Notes under the pieces: model-generated
Told to the model about the DNA's origin: nothing
Databases searched by the model: none
Seen by the model: the letters and a program-made list of their open reading frames with translations, nothing else
Shown: piece after piece, positions 48,898-57,165 of the stretch
Numbering within the stretch: the stretch's first letter is position 1
How the letters are laid out: every line of letters begins with the position of its first letter
Translations under genes and position numbers: made by a program
From: Variovorax sp. S12S4
Lineage (GTDB): Bacteria; Pseudomonadota; Gammaproteobacteria; Burkholderiales; Burkholderiaceae_C
DNA: 64,000 nucleotides
NCBI RefSeq assembly: GCF_023195515.1
Contig: NZ_JALPKR020000002.1
Coordinates: 5,371,001-5,435,000, forward strand
Direction of reading: 5' to 3'

Positions 48898-49281
48898 CTA
48901 CTTCCTCCTCGCCAGCTTCTGCTCATCCATAAAGATGGCCGCCGCCATCACTACAAGCTGCTCATTGGGACTTGCTTCGCACATGTCGTTCACCCTCGAG
49001 CGCAGCTCAACATGATCCGGCAAGCTCACGTTTGGCTTTTCGTTGACCATGTTCTGAAAAGCCATTCCGGTAAGAGCTCCCTGCACCCAGGAGAGCATGC
49101 TCAAGGCGTTTTGTGACGCCAGATCACTCTTCCGAGCTTTCGCCGTCGCATCCAGGAACTCGGCACAAGTAGCCGCCCCTGCGCCGAGGATGGAGAACCT
49201 CGGTTCCTCCGAATGCGCAAGTTGAGCAAGGGCAAGCGTCAGGAGGCCGAAAAGCAGGACAGGACGAGTGCGAGTTTTCAT
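48898..49281 (-). CDS. Exported small protein with conserved Cys
   Basis: A 127-residue protein with signal peptide (MKTRTRPVLLFGLLTLALAQ to AHSEE). The mature part has one Cys pair (ATCAEFLD and NDMCEASPN) that could form a disulfide, and WVQGALTGMAF between, a layout like Rap1a/HdeA-type small periplasmic proteins. That family match is tentative. Probably a lysogenic accessory gene. Confidence 0.65.
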   Translation of the reverse strand: MKTRTRPVLLFGLLTLALAQLAHSEEPRFSILGAGAATCAEFLDATAKARKSDLASQNALSMLSWVQGALTGMAFQNMVNEKPNVSLPDHVELRSRVNDMCEASPNEQLVVMAAAIFMDEQKLARRK

Positions 49282-49318
49282 CGCTGAATTGTCTCAGCTC
49301 CCGTGAACGCAAATACGA

Positions 49319-49340
49319 AAGCCGCCTCGGTAGACGGCTT
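49319..49340 (-). terminator. Possible terminator hairpin
   Basis: Stem AAGCCG/CGGCTT with a ten-base loop and no long T run. It lies between two divergent small genes, so it is probably a weak or remnant terminator. Confidence 0.4.
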
Positions 49341-49363
49341 AGGCTAGAGTGCCTGCTTTTTCA

Positions 49364-49738
49364 ATGAAGGCGACGATGATCCCCATCAAATACAAGTTCG
49401 AGCGAGACGATCCTCGCGTGTGTGCGCTCGACCCCAAGCTACAGCCGAAAACACTTCAGGAGGTTCTTTACTTTGTTCTGTCGCGGAAGCACCCGACGCT
49501 TCTTAGGGAAATTGAGTCCCACATCAAACACCGCTTGATTTCGAGGGCTGACCACCTGCAGTACGTGTTTGATGCCACGCCGTTCGTGACTATCGATGCG
49601 AGCGCCGCTCCCGATGTCGGTGGCGCTGTCCGGACGCAGCCGATTCACCACGGCCAGAATCCATCTCCGGAGGATGTCAAAGACCTGATCAGGGCGCGAT
49701 TACCCGAACTGCTCGCCGCAGACCTGCCCGGCGTTTGA
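49364..49738 (+). CDS. Hypothetical accessory protein
   Basis: A 124-residue soluble protein, MKATMIPIKYKFERDDPRVC, with TLQEVLYFVLSRKHPTLLRE and a C-terminal helix (DVKDLIRARLPELLAADLPG). A GTG start at 49349 or ATG at 49376 are alternatives; no start has a strong ribosome site. On the strand opposite to the phage operons. Confidence 0.55.
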   Translation: MKATMIPIKYKFERDDPRVCALDPKLQPKTLQEVLYFVLSRKHPTLLREIESHIKHRLISRADHLQYVFDATPFVTIDASAAPDVGGAVRTQPIHHGQNPSPEDVKDLIRARLPELLAADLPGV

Positions 49739-50037
49739 GCTCGGCTTTACAAGGATAGATCCCTCCACTCACGCCGAAAGGAGCATGCTGGATCTAAAGC
49801 GCACGGTCGGGAACGATCCGACTGTCCTTCACCCTTCTGGGCTAAAACATAAACCAACTTAGCGTGCGCCCTTGATTCTCGCCGGTCAGGAATGGAAAAA
49901 ACCGTCTCGAGGACGGCTTTCAGTTCGAAGACAGCTCCGCCATCGACGGTCGGGCTGCTCTTATTGTTCCCGGCTCACCCGGGATTTGTACAGGCAGCGT
50001 GATTCTAGAACCAAATCGCTGTCGATGTAAAGACTTT
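49739..50037. other. Intergenic region with early-operon terminator
   Basis: About 300 bp without a supported gene. On the minus strand a hairpin CCGTC-CTCGA-GACGG followed by six T sits at 49896-49919, a good Rho-independent terminator for the leftward early operon after the gene at 50038. Confidence 0.65.
49896..49919 (-). terminator. Rho-independent terminator of the early operon
   Basis: Minus-strand stem CCGTC/GACGG (extending to AAGCCGTC partly) with a CTCGA loop followed by TTTTTT. It stands about 120 bp after the zinc-finger gene at 50038. Confidence 0.7.
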
Positions 50038-50580
50038 TTACTTTGCCGCTTCAGCAGTGGCAATCTTCAGATCTAGGTAGCCCGCAATCTGCTTCATTGC
50101 CTCAGGGCCGGCCATCGCTTGATGCCGCTCCATGTGCGCAACAAGCCAGTCGGCGACCTCGGAATGCTCCTTGAAGAGCCTGCTCAGGGAAGTGCGTCCG
50201 GTCCCCTTGCAAGGCTTGCAGCGGACGCCGAGCGTCCTGCTGCCAGGAATGACCGTCGCCCCATGCCCTCCGCACTCGTCACAGGTCGGATTGCGATGCC
50301 AGGCGACACATCCCTGCGCCAGGTCATAGGCCTCCACGCGATTCAGCTTGACCCGCATCGCCCTCGCCTGCCGCCATGCGTCGTCCGCTAGGATCTCGAC
50401 GAGCTCGCGCGCCGCGGTGCTGTCGCCAAGGAACAGGCGCTGCAGGGCGACGGCCAAAGGAAACTGCCGTGCTGCGAGCCCCATGGCTCCCAACACATCG
50501 GAGTCCGAGCGCGTGGTGCGTTCGTTGATTTCCAGGTTGGAAGACCGGACGGCGGCGGCGTACCGCTCGATGACTTTCAT
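50038..50580 (-). CDS. Zinc-finger phage protein in antiterminator position
   Basis: A 180-residue protein, MKVIERYAAAVRSSNLEINE, with a DnaJ-like zinc finger CDECGGHGATVIPGSRTLGV and CKPCKGTGRTSL, then a helical C-terminus. Last gene of the early operon. Proteins with this layout at this place include Q-type late antiterminators, which fits the terminators found in the late operon. The functional call is inference. Start overlaps the upstream gene by 4 bp (ATGA). Confidence 0.6.
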   Translation of the reverse strand: MKVIERYAAAVRSSNLEINERTTRSDSDVLGAMGLAARQFPLAVALQRLFLGDSTAARELVEILADDAWRQARAMRVKLNRVEAYDLAQGCVAWHRNPTCDECGGHGATVIPGSRTLGVRCKPCKGTGRTSLSRLFKEHSEVADWLVAHMERHQAMAGPEAMKQIAGYLDLKIATAEAAK

Positions 50581-50831
50581 CCGCGACCTTTCAGGCTGTC
50601 GCCGATTCGCGCAGCCAGGTTGCGGCGGCTTCCGTCCACGGAGGGGCGGCCGGTGCTGTCCTCGAGCCGGCGCAGCAGCTCGTTCATCTCGACGTCGGTC
50701 ATCTGTCCACGACGCTTAAGCACCATGGCAAAGCTGGCGATGACTTCAGCCGTCGCCGCTCGATGCGCGTTCATCGAATCGGCGAAGAAGTCGGACGCTT
50801 TGAGGTACTGCTCGAATTCCTTCATGCTCAT
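50577..50831 (-). CDS. Small helical phage protein
   Basis: An 84-residue protein starting MSMKEFEQYLKASDFFADSM after AGGAGATCAAG. It is helical with a QMTDVEMNELLRRLEDSTGR segment. No family recognised. Overlaps the zinc-finger gene by 4 bp, so co-translated with it. Confidence 0.68.
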   Translation of the reverse strand: MSMKEFEQYLKASDFFADSMNAHRAATAEVIASFAMVLKRRGQMTDVEMNELLRRLEDSTGRPSVDGSRRNLAARIGDSLKGRG

Positions 50832-51090
50832 CTTGATCTCCTGTTAACTAACCACATCCCCTACGAATACAACCTGACCCCGAGCGGACAGACCTAGCCT
50901 CCTAGAGGCTGGCCTTCACATGCATCGACTTCTGACCCGTCGCGTTACATGACCCGGTAGCCTTCTCGTTCACAGGTGCTGCCTTCGCCGCCTGCCGGGG
51001 TGTTTCAGAACTTCCTCACAGTTCCCCGCTCTTCCCTTGCTGCTGCCGTTATAGGTAGTCCGACCGGCAAGGTGCTTGGTTGAGATCGGC

Positions 51091-51980
51091 TTACGACATA
51101 GCGGCCTCCTGCTGTCGAACCTTCATCAGCAAGGCGCACAAGGGCATCAAGCCCGCGCGCTTGTGCATGTCGTTGGCGTCCTCGCCGAGTACCGGGCTCA
51201 TGCAGTACGGCAGGCCGGTTTCCTGCGCCGCGCGCTCCCTGCCCCGCTCTTGTCGTTGTCGGCGAACACGTACCGCTTGCCCCTTGTGACGTGGGAGGCA
51301 GCAAAGACCAGGTTGTGATCGCTGAAGCACACCATCACGGCGGCGTTCAGGCGCATCGAGCGCACGGCCATCTCGATGGAGAGGCCTGTTGCATAGCCTT
51401 CGCAGAAGATCGTCTCTATGGCCGTTTTCGCGCCCAGGCGGAGCACCGCGCCGCGGGCCTGCATGCCGTAGGTCATCTTCTTGCGCCAGCGGTTCACGCC
51501 GGGCTCTTCTTCGGTGTCGGTCCAGCGGATGATCTGCACGCCGCGCAGTTCGTTTGTCGCGAGGTCGCGCATCGGCACGAGCAAGCCCCCATCGGGTAGC
51601 ACCAGGCCTTGTGCCGCGGCGAGCCCCTTGCGAAACAGGTAGTCGTGCGTACCGGGCACCGTGGTGCGCAGCAGCTCTGCGGCCTTCTTCGCGGCCACTC
51701 GGTAGCCTTGTTCTGTCGCCTCGCGCGCGGCTTGCCGCTTCGCACGCCATGCGCGCTTTTCTTCGTCGGTCCAAGGCTTTGCGTCCGGATCGTTGTACCA
51801 ATGCACGCGGCCTTCCGCGTCCCAGCGATACACCCAGCCTCGCTGTCCATCCCAGAGATAGGCACCGTTCGTGCTGCGCGGCTTTTCGGTGGTGCCGCAA
51901 CGGCGGATCTTGTCCGAGGGAAAGAACTTCTCGGGCTTGATCTCGACGCCATGGGCGCGGGCGAAGTCTAGGAAGCTCAT
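51091..51980 (-). CDS. Toprim-domain primase-like protein (one-base frameshift)
   Basis: Phage replication protein with a Toprim domain (EGYATGLSIEMAVRSM and the acidic DND of VFADNDKSGAG). The uninterrupted frame (51980-51198, 260 residues) ends abruptly after GAG. Adding one base at the run at 51237-51239 restores SGAGERAAQETGLPYCMSPV and a proper C-terminus MKVRQQEAAMS with TAA stop at 51091-51093. N-terminus MSFLDFARAHGVEIKPEKFF has no Zn-finger primase motif, so it may be a primase or ATPase partner protein. Overlaps the helicase gene by 4 bp. Confidence 0.82.
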
Positions 51981-53524
51981 GCGGTCGCAGCCTCCTTCCG
52001 GCGCTGCGCCGCGGCTGCAATGTGGTGGCTCTGCCGCTTGCCCTTGAGCCGCTTGGCGAGCGCATCCGACACATCCACCACGGGCGCGGTGTCAGCGCGC
52101 CAGGTCGAAGGCGGCGGGCTCCCCGTGATTTCCTTGAACTGCATGTACGGGTAGCCGTCTTTCGACTTCACCCAGTCGGTGCGCTTCGCGAAGGTGCAAA
52201 GCTGATTCCAGAGGTCTTGCTTCGTGCCCGGGAACGGCACCTTGCCGAGGAAGATCTCCTGCATCTCGCCGGCCTCATGGGCGACGAGCGATTGCGGCGC
52301 GATCTCGAAGCCGCAGGACATGCAACGCTGGCGGAACGGCTTGTATTGGCACTTCGGGCACCCGGTGCGCTCGCGTTCATCTTTGCCGTCCTGCCGGATC
52401 TGCTTATCGAGCGCCTCGCCCATGTCGAGCGAATCCAGGCCGTTGAAGAAGATGCGCGTGAAGTCTTCGGCAAACCGGGTGATGTTCCCGCTGTGATCCA
52501 GCAGAAGGCAGTCTTCCTTGCCGGTTTCCGGCGATGAGCGCAGGCCACGGCCCCACATCTGAATAGCCGTTGACAGCGACTTGCGAAGCGGCCGGCAATC
52601 CACCACACAGCCCACGTCCTGCACGTCGAAACCTTTGGCCAGGGCTTCGACCGAGATCAGCACGCGAATAGACGAATCCGGCTTCTCGAATTCGGCGATC
52701 AGTTGATCGCGCTCGCGCTTGTCGGTGTCCTTGGTGAAGGTCGCGGAAAAGATGCCGGCTTCGTTGAACTGGCGGCACAGCTCTTCGCAGTGCGCGATGG
52801 TGGCGCCGAAGACGATGGTTTTCCGGTTCTCGGCGTGGCGCAGCCATTCGGCCACCACGTCGCCGATGATCTCCATGCCGCGCTCCGACGCCTCGGCCGG
52901 CTGCCACTCGCCAAAGCTGTTTGTCTTCGCGCCGGCCATGTCCGGGCGGCGGCAGGAAAGCACGCGCATGGGCACGAGCACGCCGCTTTCTGTGAGGGCG
53001 TGCATGGTGGTCGGGCTCACCAGGTTGGTGAATACCTTTCCGAGCCCCCGCGAAAAGGGCGTGGCGCTCAGGCCGATGACGCGCGCCTCGCTCTTCAGTG
53101 CGTACTCCACCCAGGTGTCGCGCTGCGTGTGCGCTTCGTCCACGATCAGCACATCGGTTTGCGGCCAACCGCGAGATTCGATGGTCTGCACGCTGGCGAT
53201 CTGGAACGGCTTGCTCCAGTCCTGCCGGAAGTGGTCGCCCTGAATCACGCCGTGATTGCCAAGGCCGTACTCGAATGCCCGCTTACAGGTCTGGTCGATC
53301 AGCGTGATGCGGTCGCACAGGAAGGTTGCCCGCTTGCCCTGCTTGAGCGCCTTGTGTGCGATCCGCAGGCCCAGGTAAGTTTTGCCCGCGCCGGTCGGCG
53401 CCATGAGCATCTGGTTCTTGTGTCCGGCCTCGATGCCTTCGCGGATGCCGATCAAACCGTGACGCTGGAAATCGCGCGGAGGGGGAAAGCCGAGGGCCTC
53501 CCCGCTGTCGAACAGTTCGTTCAT
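51977..53524 (-). CDS. SF2 helicase of DEAH type
   Basis: A 515-residue ATP-dependent helicase for phage DNA replication. Motif I APTGAGKTYLGLR (near residue 43), motif II VDEAHTQRD (near 130), motif III SATPFSRGLG, and motif VI with QMWGRGLRSSPETGK are intact. The C-terminal part has a zinc knuckle CPKCQ...CMSCG. Start and stop both overlap neighbours by 4 bp, in the early operon. Confidence 0.9.
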   Translation of the reverse strand: MNELFDSGEALGFPPPRDFQRHGLIGIREGIEAGHKNQMLMAPTGAGKTYLGLRIAHKALKQGKRATFLCDRITLIDQTCKRAFEYGLGNHGVIQGDHFRQDWSKPFQIASVQTIESRGWPQTDVLIVDEAHTQRDTWVEYALKSEARVIGLSATPFSRGLGKVFTNLVSPTTMHALTESGVLVPMRVLSCRRPDMAGAKTNSFGEWQPAEASERGMEIIGDVVAEWLRHAENRKTIVFGATIAHCEELCRQFNEAGIFSATFTKDTDKRERDQLIAEFEKPDSSIRVLISVEALAKGFDVQDVGCVVDCRPLRKSLSTAIQMWGRGLRSSPETGKEDCLLLDHSGNITRFAEDFTRIFFNGLDSLDMGEALDKQIRQDGKDERERTGCPKCQYKPFRQRCMSCGFEIAPQSLVAHEAGEMQEIFLGKVPFPGTKQDLWNQLCTFAKRTDWVKSKDGYPYMQFKEITGSPPPSTWRADTAPVVDVSDALAKRLKGKRQSHHIAAAAQRRKEAATA

Positions 53525-54432
53525 GCGGGTTGACCCGCCTTCTTCTGCCAGTGCTTCACCGAGCGCTTCAACTCGGCAATCTCGGTCATCATGCTGTTGA
53601 TGCGCTGCTGCAGGCCCGCCGCCAGGTCCCGATATTTCTTCGCCTCCGCGAGCGCCGCGGCAAGCTGATCGTTCGCATCGACAACCTTGCAGAGGCTTGC
53701 ATGGTCCGCCTCCAGTTCTGCCTGCGCTTCGCGCGCGTCGGCGAGCTGCTGACCAAGTTCCACGGCGTATTGCTCGAGTTCTGCAACGCGGGCCTCCGAC
53801 TTCTCGGCTTGTGACCTGTTCGCCGCCGCCTTGAGTTCCGCACGGATCAACTCCGCCTTCGGTCCCTTCTTGGCCTTGCCCTTGAACTTCGCGGGCTTCG
53901 GGGCGGAGAGCGCTGCGGCCTGCTCTTCCTTCGGCAGACGCGCGATGTCTGCCGCCTTCTCGACTGATACAGCACCAGCCTTGACCGCCTGCTGCACGTC
54001 CGGCGTGCCGCTGGTGGCGACAACCTTTGCCTGCTGGATGGTGCGGACCGCAACGCCTGCACTCGCCGCCATTTCCGCGTTTGAGCGTAAGGGTGCAGCC
54101 GCTGCACCCTTATCGGGGCGATGCGCCGGCTTCCAGGCACAGAGCGCAACCTCCACCAGTGCCCACGCCCCGGCTGTGAGGTGGCGACGATGCTTGTTCT
54201 GCGCGCGCACGAAGCGCACAGGATCGTCGCCCTCGAATTCCACGGATGGGCATTCAACGCCGGCTTCGAGCGTGGCGCGATAGCGGTTCCATCCGTCAAG
54301 CACCATGCCTTCAAACAGCGTCACTGGGTTTTGAACGCCGATGTCCGCGATGCTGTCTACAAGGGCGGTGAACTCGGCATCGCTCATCGCCGGGAATGCC
54401 GCGGAAAGCGGGTGTTGTTCGTAGGTCGTCAT
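53521..54432 (-). CDS. ParB-like phage protein
   Basis: A 303-residue protein starting MTTYEQHPLSAAFPAMSDAE. The ParB/Srx-type motif GMVLDGWNRYRATLEAGVEC, then VRAQNKHRRHLTAGAWALVE are present, followed by a helical C-terminus with long Ala/Glu coiled coil. ParB-like proteins in phages often act in replication or plasmid-like maintenance. No ParA is nearby. Starts at 54432 after GGAA. Confidence 0.8.
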   Translation of the reverse strand: MTTYEQHPLSAAFPAMSDAEFTALVDSIADIGVQNPVTLFEGMVLDGWNRYRATLEAGVECPSVEFEGDDPVRFVRAQNKHRRHLTAGAWALVEVALCAWKPAHRPDKGAAAAPLRSNAEMAASAGVAVRTIQQAKVVATSGTPDVQQAVKAGAVSVEKAADIARLPKEEQAAALSAPKPAKFKGKAKKGPKAELIRAELKAAANRSQAEKSEARVAELEQYAVELGQQLADAREAQAELEADHASLCKVVDANDQLAAALAEAKKYRDLAAGLQQRINSMMTEIAELKRSVKHWQKKAGQPA

Positions 54433-54545
54433 TTGTTCCAAGCGCCCATCTCGTGATCGGTGGCCCAGCGGGCATTGCTGAAGTTGCCGCGGTGCACCCG
54501 CAGCCAATAGATGAAGTGGACGAACCACAGGAGTGCGCGGCGCAT
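54429..54545 (-). CDS. 38-residue membrane-associated small protein
   Basis: MRRALLWFVHFIYWLRVHRG followed by NFSNARWATDHEMGAWNK. It has Trp/Phe/Leu in its first half, so it may associate with the membrane. The CII-like stop and this ATG overlap (TGATG), and its stop overlaps the ParB-like start (ATGA), which is the main evidence that it is a real gene. Confidence 0.68.
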   Translation of the reverse strand: MRRALLWFVHFIYWLRVHRGNFSNARWATDHEMGAWNK

Positions 54546-54856
54546 CAGTCGGCGTCCTCGAAGATCAGCTTTGCGGGAGTGGTCTGGCTCATCGCCTTGG
54601 CGTAGAGCACCTCGAATGCCGCAAAGGTCTTCGGGTCCACGCACTGGTATTCGGATGGCACCGCCTTGATGCCGAGGTGCGCCAGGAACAGGAGCACCTC
54701 TTCGAGGCGCTCGGTCTTGATGCGGCTCACAGTCGAGTCGCTAAGCCCCATGGAAACGGCGAGAGCGCCGGCCTTCCCAGGCTCTTGCAGTGCGCGCAAA
54801 GCGAGCTGCATGCCTTTTCTGGCTCTTTCGATGGGTGTTGGCGAGACTGCAGACAT
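54545..54856 (-). CDS. Phage CII-like regulator
   Basis: A 103-residue DNA-binding protein of the lambda CII type. It has the helix-turn-helix stretch GALAVSMGLSDSTVSRIKTE and a C-terminal oligomerization part ending IFEDAD. CII-like activators establish lysogeny by turning on repressor and integrase. Located in the expected place, two genes after cro. Confidence 0.85.
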   Translation of the reverse strand: MSAVSPTPIERARKGMQLALRALQEPGKAGALAVSMGLSDSTVSRIKTERLEEVLLFLAHLGIKAVPSEYQCVDPKTFAAFEVLYAKAMSQTTPAKLIFEDAD

Positions 54857-54859
54857 GAC

Positions 54860-55111
54860 TTATCCCACCCACTCCCGACCAGCTCCGGCGCACGACCCGG
54901 ACTTGATCCACAGCAGCTCGCGCAGCAGCATCACCACCAACGCGAGCCCCATTCCAGGCGAACCGGCGCGCATCACGTTGCGCACGACGCGGTTAGATAT
55001 GTGCTGGCAGGGAGGAGAGCTAGAGATGACGTTCGTTGCCCACGTGGCCAATGTCCCACCACCGCGAGGCCGTGCAGTTCCGCGCACGGACAAACGATGA
55101 GCGGCGGACAT
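54860..55111 (-). CDS. Small phage protein between Cro and CII
   Basis: An 83-residue protein, MSAAHRLSVRGTARPRGGGT, with a hydrophobic stretch GLALVVMLLRELLWI that may be a membrane or helical segment. No family recognised. Starts with a one-base overlap on the Cro-like stop (TGATG) and ends 3 bp before the CII-like gene. Confidence 0.65.
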   Translation of the reverse strand: MSAAHRLSVRGTARPRGGGTLATWATNVISSSPPCQHISNRVVRNVMRAGSPGMGLALVVMLLRELLWIKSGSCAGAGREWVG

Positions 55112-55344
55112 CAGGCGGTCGCCTTGCGCCCGCTGCGCTTCGAGTTGCGCAGCACTTCCCAAGGCACGTCCGGGCGCAGATCCTCACAGCGAACGCCGGT
55201 CTCCCGCTCGATGGCGGGGCAATGCTCAGCCGGCACCTTCTTGCGAAATGCCCACATGCCCGGGGTAGACCCCGCCACGCCAATCAGTTCGGCCAGCTTC
55301 AGCCGACTCCCCGCAATCTCGACCGCCTTCAGGAACGCTTCCAT
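55111..55344 (-). CDS. Cro/YdaS-like repressor
   Basis: A 77-residue helix-turn-helix protein, MEAFLKAVEIAGSRLKLAEL, with GVAGSTPGMWAFRKKVPAEH as the DNA-binding helix and a basic C-terminus RNSKRSGRKATA. It resembles YdaS/Cro-type regulators. AAGGAGATGTC precedes its ATG. Divergent from cI, so it is the lytic-side repressor of the switch. Confidence 0.85.
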   Translation of the reverse strand: MEAFLKAVEIAGSRLKLAELIGVAGSTPGMWAFRKKVPAEHCPAIERETGVRCEDLRPDVPWEVLRNSKRSGRKATA

Positions 55345-55360
55345 GACATCTCCTTGTTCA

Positions 55361-55396
55361 AACACGATAGAAGCCTCAATCTTAACACTATCGAAT
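55361..55396. promoter_or_regulatory. cI/cro operator region
   Basis: In the 78 bp between the divergent cro-like and cI genes, AACACGATAG (55361-55370) and AACACTATCG (55384-55393) both contain the CGATAG half-site in opposite orientations. They probably bind CI and Cro. A TTTAAA box (55395-55400) may be part of the promoter for cI. Confidence 0.6.
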
Positions 55397-55422
55397 TTAA
55401 AAGCTGTGGGAGAATTTCGTTC

Positions 55423-55845
55423 GTGAAGACAATCGCAGAACGAATCAAAGCTGTCCGGCAGGAGCTGGGCTGGAGCCAGATACAGCTGGCGGAAGAAGTG
55501 GGCGTGTCTCAGAGTTCGATCGGGAACATCGAATCCGGCTTCAGACAACGTCCGCGGGAGCTCGTGTCCATTGCAAAGGCGTTGCGGGTGTCGCCCGAAT
55601 GGCTGGAGACGGGCAAGGGGCCGCGGACAGAACGGGCCTCGTTGAAGCTCGTTGGAGCAGACGCTGAGCCGTCGGTGAGAGCACTCGTCGAGTACCTGGC
55701 CAGCATCGCCGCTCAGCAGCGGCCGACCCTTCGAAAGAATTTGGCCAACCTGCTGGTTGAGTTGGTCGAGCAGCCCGAGGACACGGCTCTCATTGAGCAG
55801 ACCATCGCCGACATTGAGAGATTCTTCACGCCCCAAGTGAAATAG
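55423..55845 (+). CDS. Short CI-type repressor, GTG start
   Basis: A 140-residue repressor with the N-terminal HTH (WSQIQLAEEVGVSQSSIGNI, Xre/CI type), GTG start after GGGAGAA. The remainder is a helical dimerization part (VEYLASIAAQQRPTLRKNLA) with no LexA/CI peptidase domain. So RecA-driven self-cleavage is not possible, and induction must come another way. Confidence 0.85.
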   Translation: MKTIAERIKAVRQELGWSQIQLAEEVGVSQSSIGNIESGFRQRPRELVSIAKALRVSPEWLETGKGPRTERASLKLVGADAEPSVRALVEYLASIAAQQRPTLRKNLANLLVELVEQPEDTALIEQTIADIERFFTPQVK

Positions 55846-55913
55846 CAGGGTTCCCGCTCATCGCCCATTCGTAACCAAAGGTTAGGATGAGAGACGAAAT
55901 CAAGGAGTGAGGA

Positions 55914-56396
55914 ATGAAGAGACTTGGTATCGCCGTGTTGGCCGTCTTCTGCTCTATGGCACACGCTGTCGGCTGGAACTACGAAGCGTCAACGGACAAG
56001 ATGACTGGGAAAAAGTCCGCGGAGGCGCAGACGACCTCAGACAACTCTCTCAGTTTCGACTTCCCGTACAAGGGAACAAACAGAGGCTACCTGACCGTCC
56101 GCCAGCACCCGCAGTACGGCCTGGATGTCTTGATCTCCATCGACAAGGGACAGATGCTCTGTAGCAGCTACGACTGCCGGGTTTCGGTCAAGTTTGACGA
56201 CGCGGCTCCAGTCAAGTTCAGCGGTAACGGCCCCGCCGACCACAGCAGTCAAACCATCTTCATTCAAGGCGCTGCAAAGTTCATCGCCTCTGCCAAGAAG
56301 GCGAAGAAGATCTTGGTCCAGTTCAACGCGTACCAGAACGGCGCACCGGTGCTCGAGTTCAGTACTCCGCAGCCATTGGATTGGCCCAGGAAATAG
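55914..56396 (+). CDS. Exported hypothetical protein
   Basis: A 160-residue secreted protein, MKRLGIAVLAVFCSMAHAVG with signal cleavage likely after HAVG. The mature part is beta-rich (YGLDVLISIDKGQMLCSSYD, VSVKFDDAAPVKFSGNGPAD). No family recognised. Located directly after cI, a spot where prophages often carry lysogenic conversion genes. Confidence 0.75.
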   Translation: MKRLGIAVLAVFCSMAHAVGWNYEASTDKMTGKKSAEAQTTSDNSLSFDFPYKGTNRGYLTVRQHPQYGLDVLISIDKGQMLCSSYDCRVSVKFDDAAPVKFSGNGPADHSSQTIFIQGAAKFIASAKKAKKILVQFNAYQNGAPVLEFSTPQPLDWPRK

Positions 56397-56436
56397 CCTT
56401 CGCCGATCTTACGAAGTTCAAAGCCGACAGATTGAA

Positions 56437-57165
56437 ATGAGCCTCTTCGAACTCCGCGTGACAGCACTAGTTCCCGCGTTGGGAAATGGGAGAACGCTGA
56501 AAACCAATGCCATCGCCGAAGATGGCTTCGACTACGCAGTCAAGGCCATCACTGATGATCCCATGCTGCCATGTTCGGAGTGGCTTAGCTATCAACTTGC
56601 CCAATCGGTGGCTCTGAGTTGCCCTGCATGCGCTATCTTGATCATGCCCGATGGGACCCGTGCCTTCGGGAGCCGCATTCAACCTGGTTTGACACGCATG
56701 GAGGAAGCCATACAAAGTGGCGTCCGGCCGGAGGACTTCTTAGCTGACTGTGCAGATCGATTGAGTGTGGCCTACGCGCTCGACGTTTTCATCGCGAACA
56801 TTGACAGGCATTTTGGCAACTTTCTCTTTGGCACTAACAGCCTGAACAAACGTACGGCGATGCCGATCGACTACTCGCATGCACTCCTTGTTGGCGGGTG
56901 GCCACTGCGGGACATCATTGGCAAGCACAATGCCACCACATTGCATATGGCGATCCTCCGTCTAATGAACTTGTGGCGCTCCCCACAAGCACTCATGGCC
57001 CTAGGAACACTCTCGCAAGTCAAAAAGGATCAAGTCGGTCAGTGGCTTCTGGGCATGCCCCCATCATGGCTGCACCCGGAGAAAATCGAGGCGATTGTTA
57101 CCTGGTGGGGAGGCGAGGATTTCCACGCGCGCGTGTCAAAATGCGTGCAGTATTGCCAGCCATGA
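56437..57165 (+). CDS. HipA-like kinase, single-domain
   Basis: A 242-residue protein starting MSLFELRVTALVPALGNGRT. It keeps the catalytic-loop pattern YALDVFIANIDRHFGNFLFG (DRHxGN as in HipA-type kinases) and the metal-binding PIDYSHALL, while the usual long HipA N-terminal domain is missing (HipA is about 440 residues). It shares the last 4 bp with the next gene (ATGA), so the two form an operon. Kinase activity is likely; target unknown. Confidence 0.78.
   Translation: MSLFELRVTALVPALGNGRTLKTNAIAEDGFDYAVKAITDDPMLPCSEWLSYQLAQSVALSCPACAILIMPDGTRAFGSRIQPGLTRMEEAIQSGVRPEDFLADCADRLSVAYALDVFIANIDRHFGNFLFGTNSLNKRTAMPIDYSHALLVGGWPLRDIIGKHNATTLHMAILRLMNLWRSPQALMALGTLSQVKKDQVGQWLLGMPPSWLHPEKIEAIVTWWGGEDFHARVSKCVQYCQP

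Noticed and set aside
55111..55836. A 241-codon form of the Cro-like protein
   Set aside because: The first 160 codons are antisense to cI; the start at 55344 has AAGGAG and gives a typical YdaS/Cro-sized protein.
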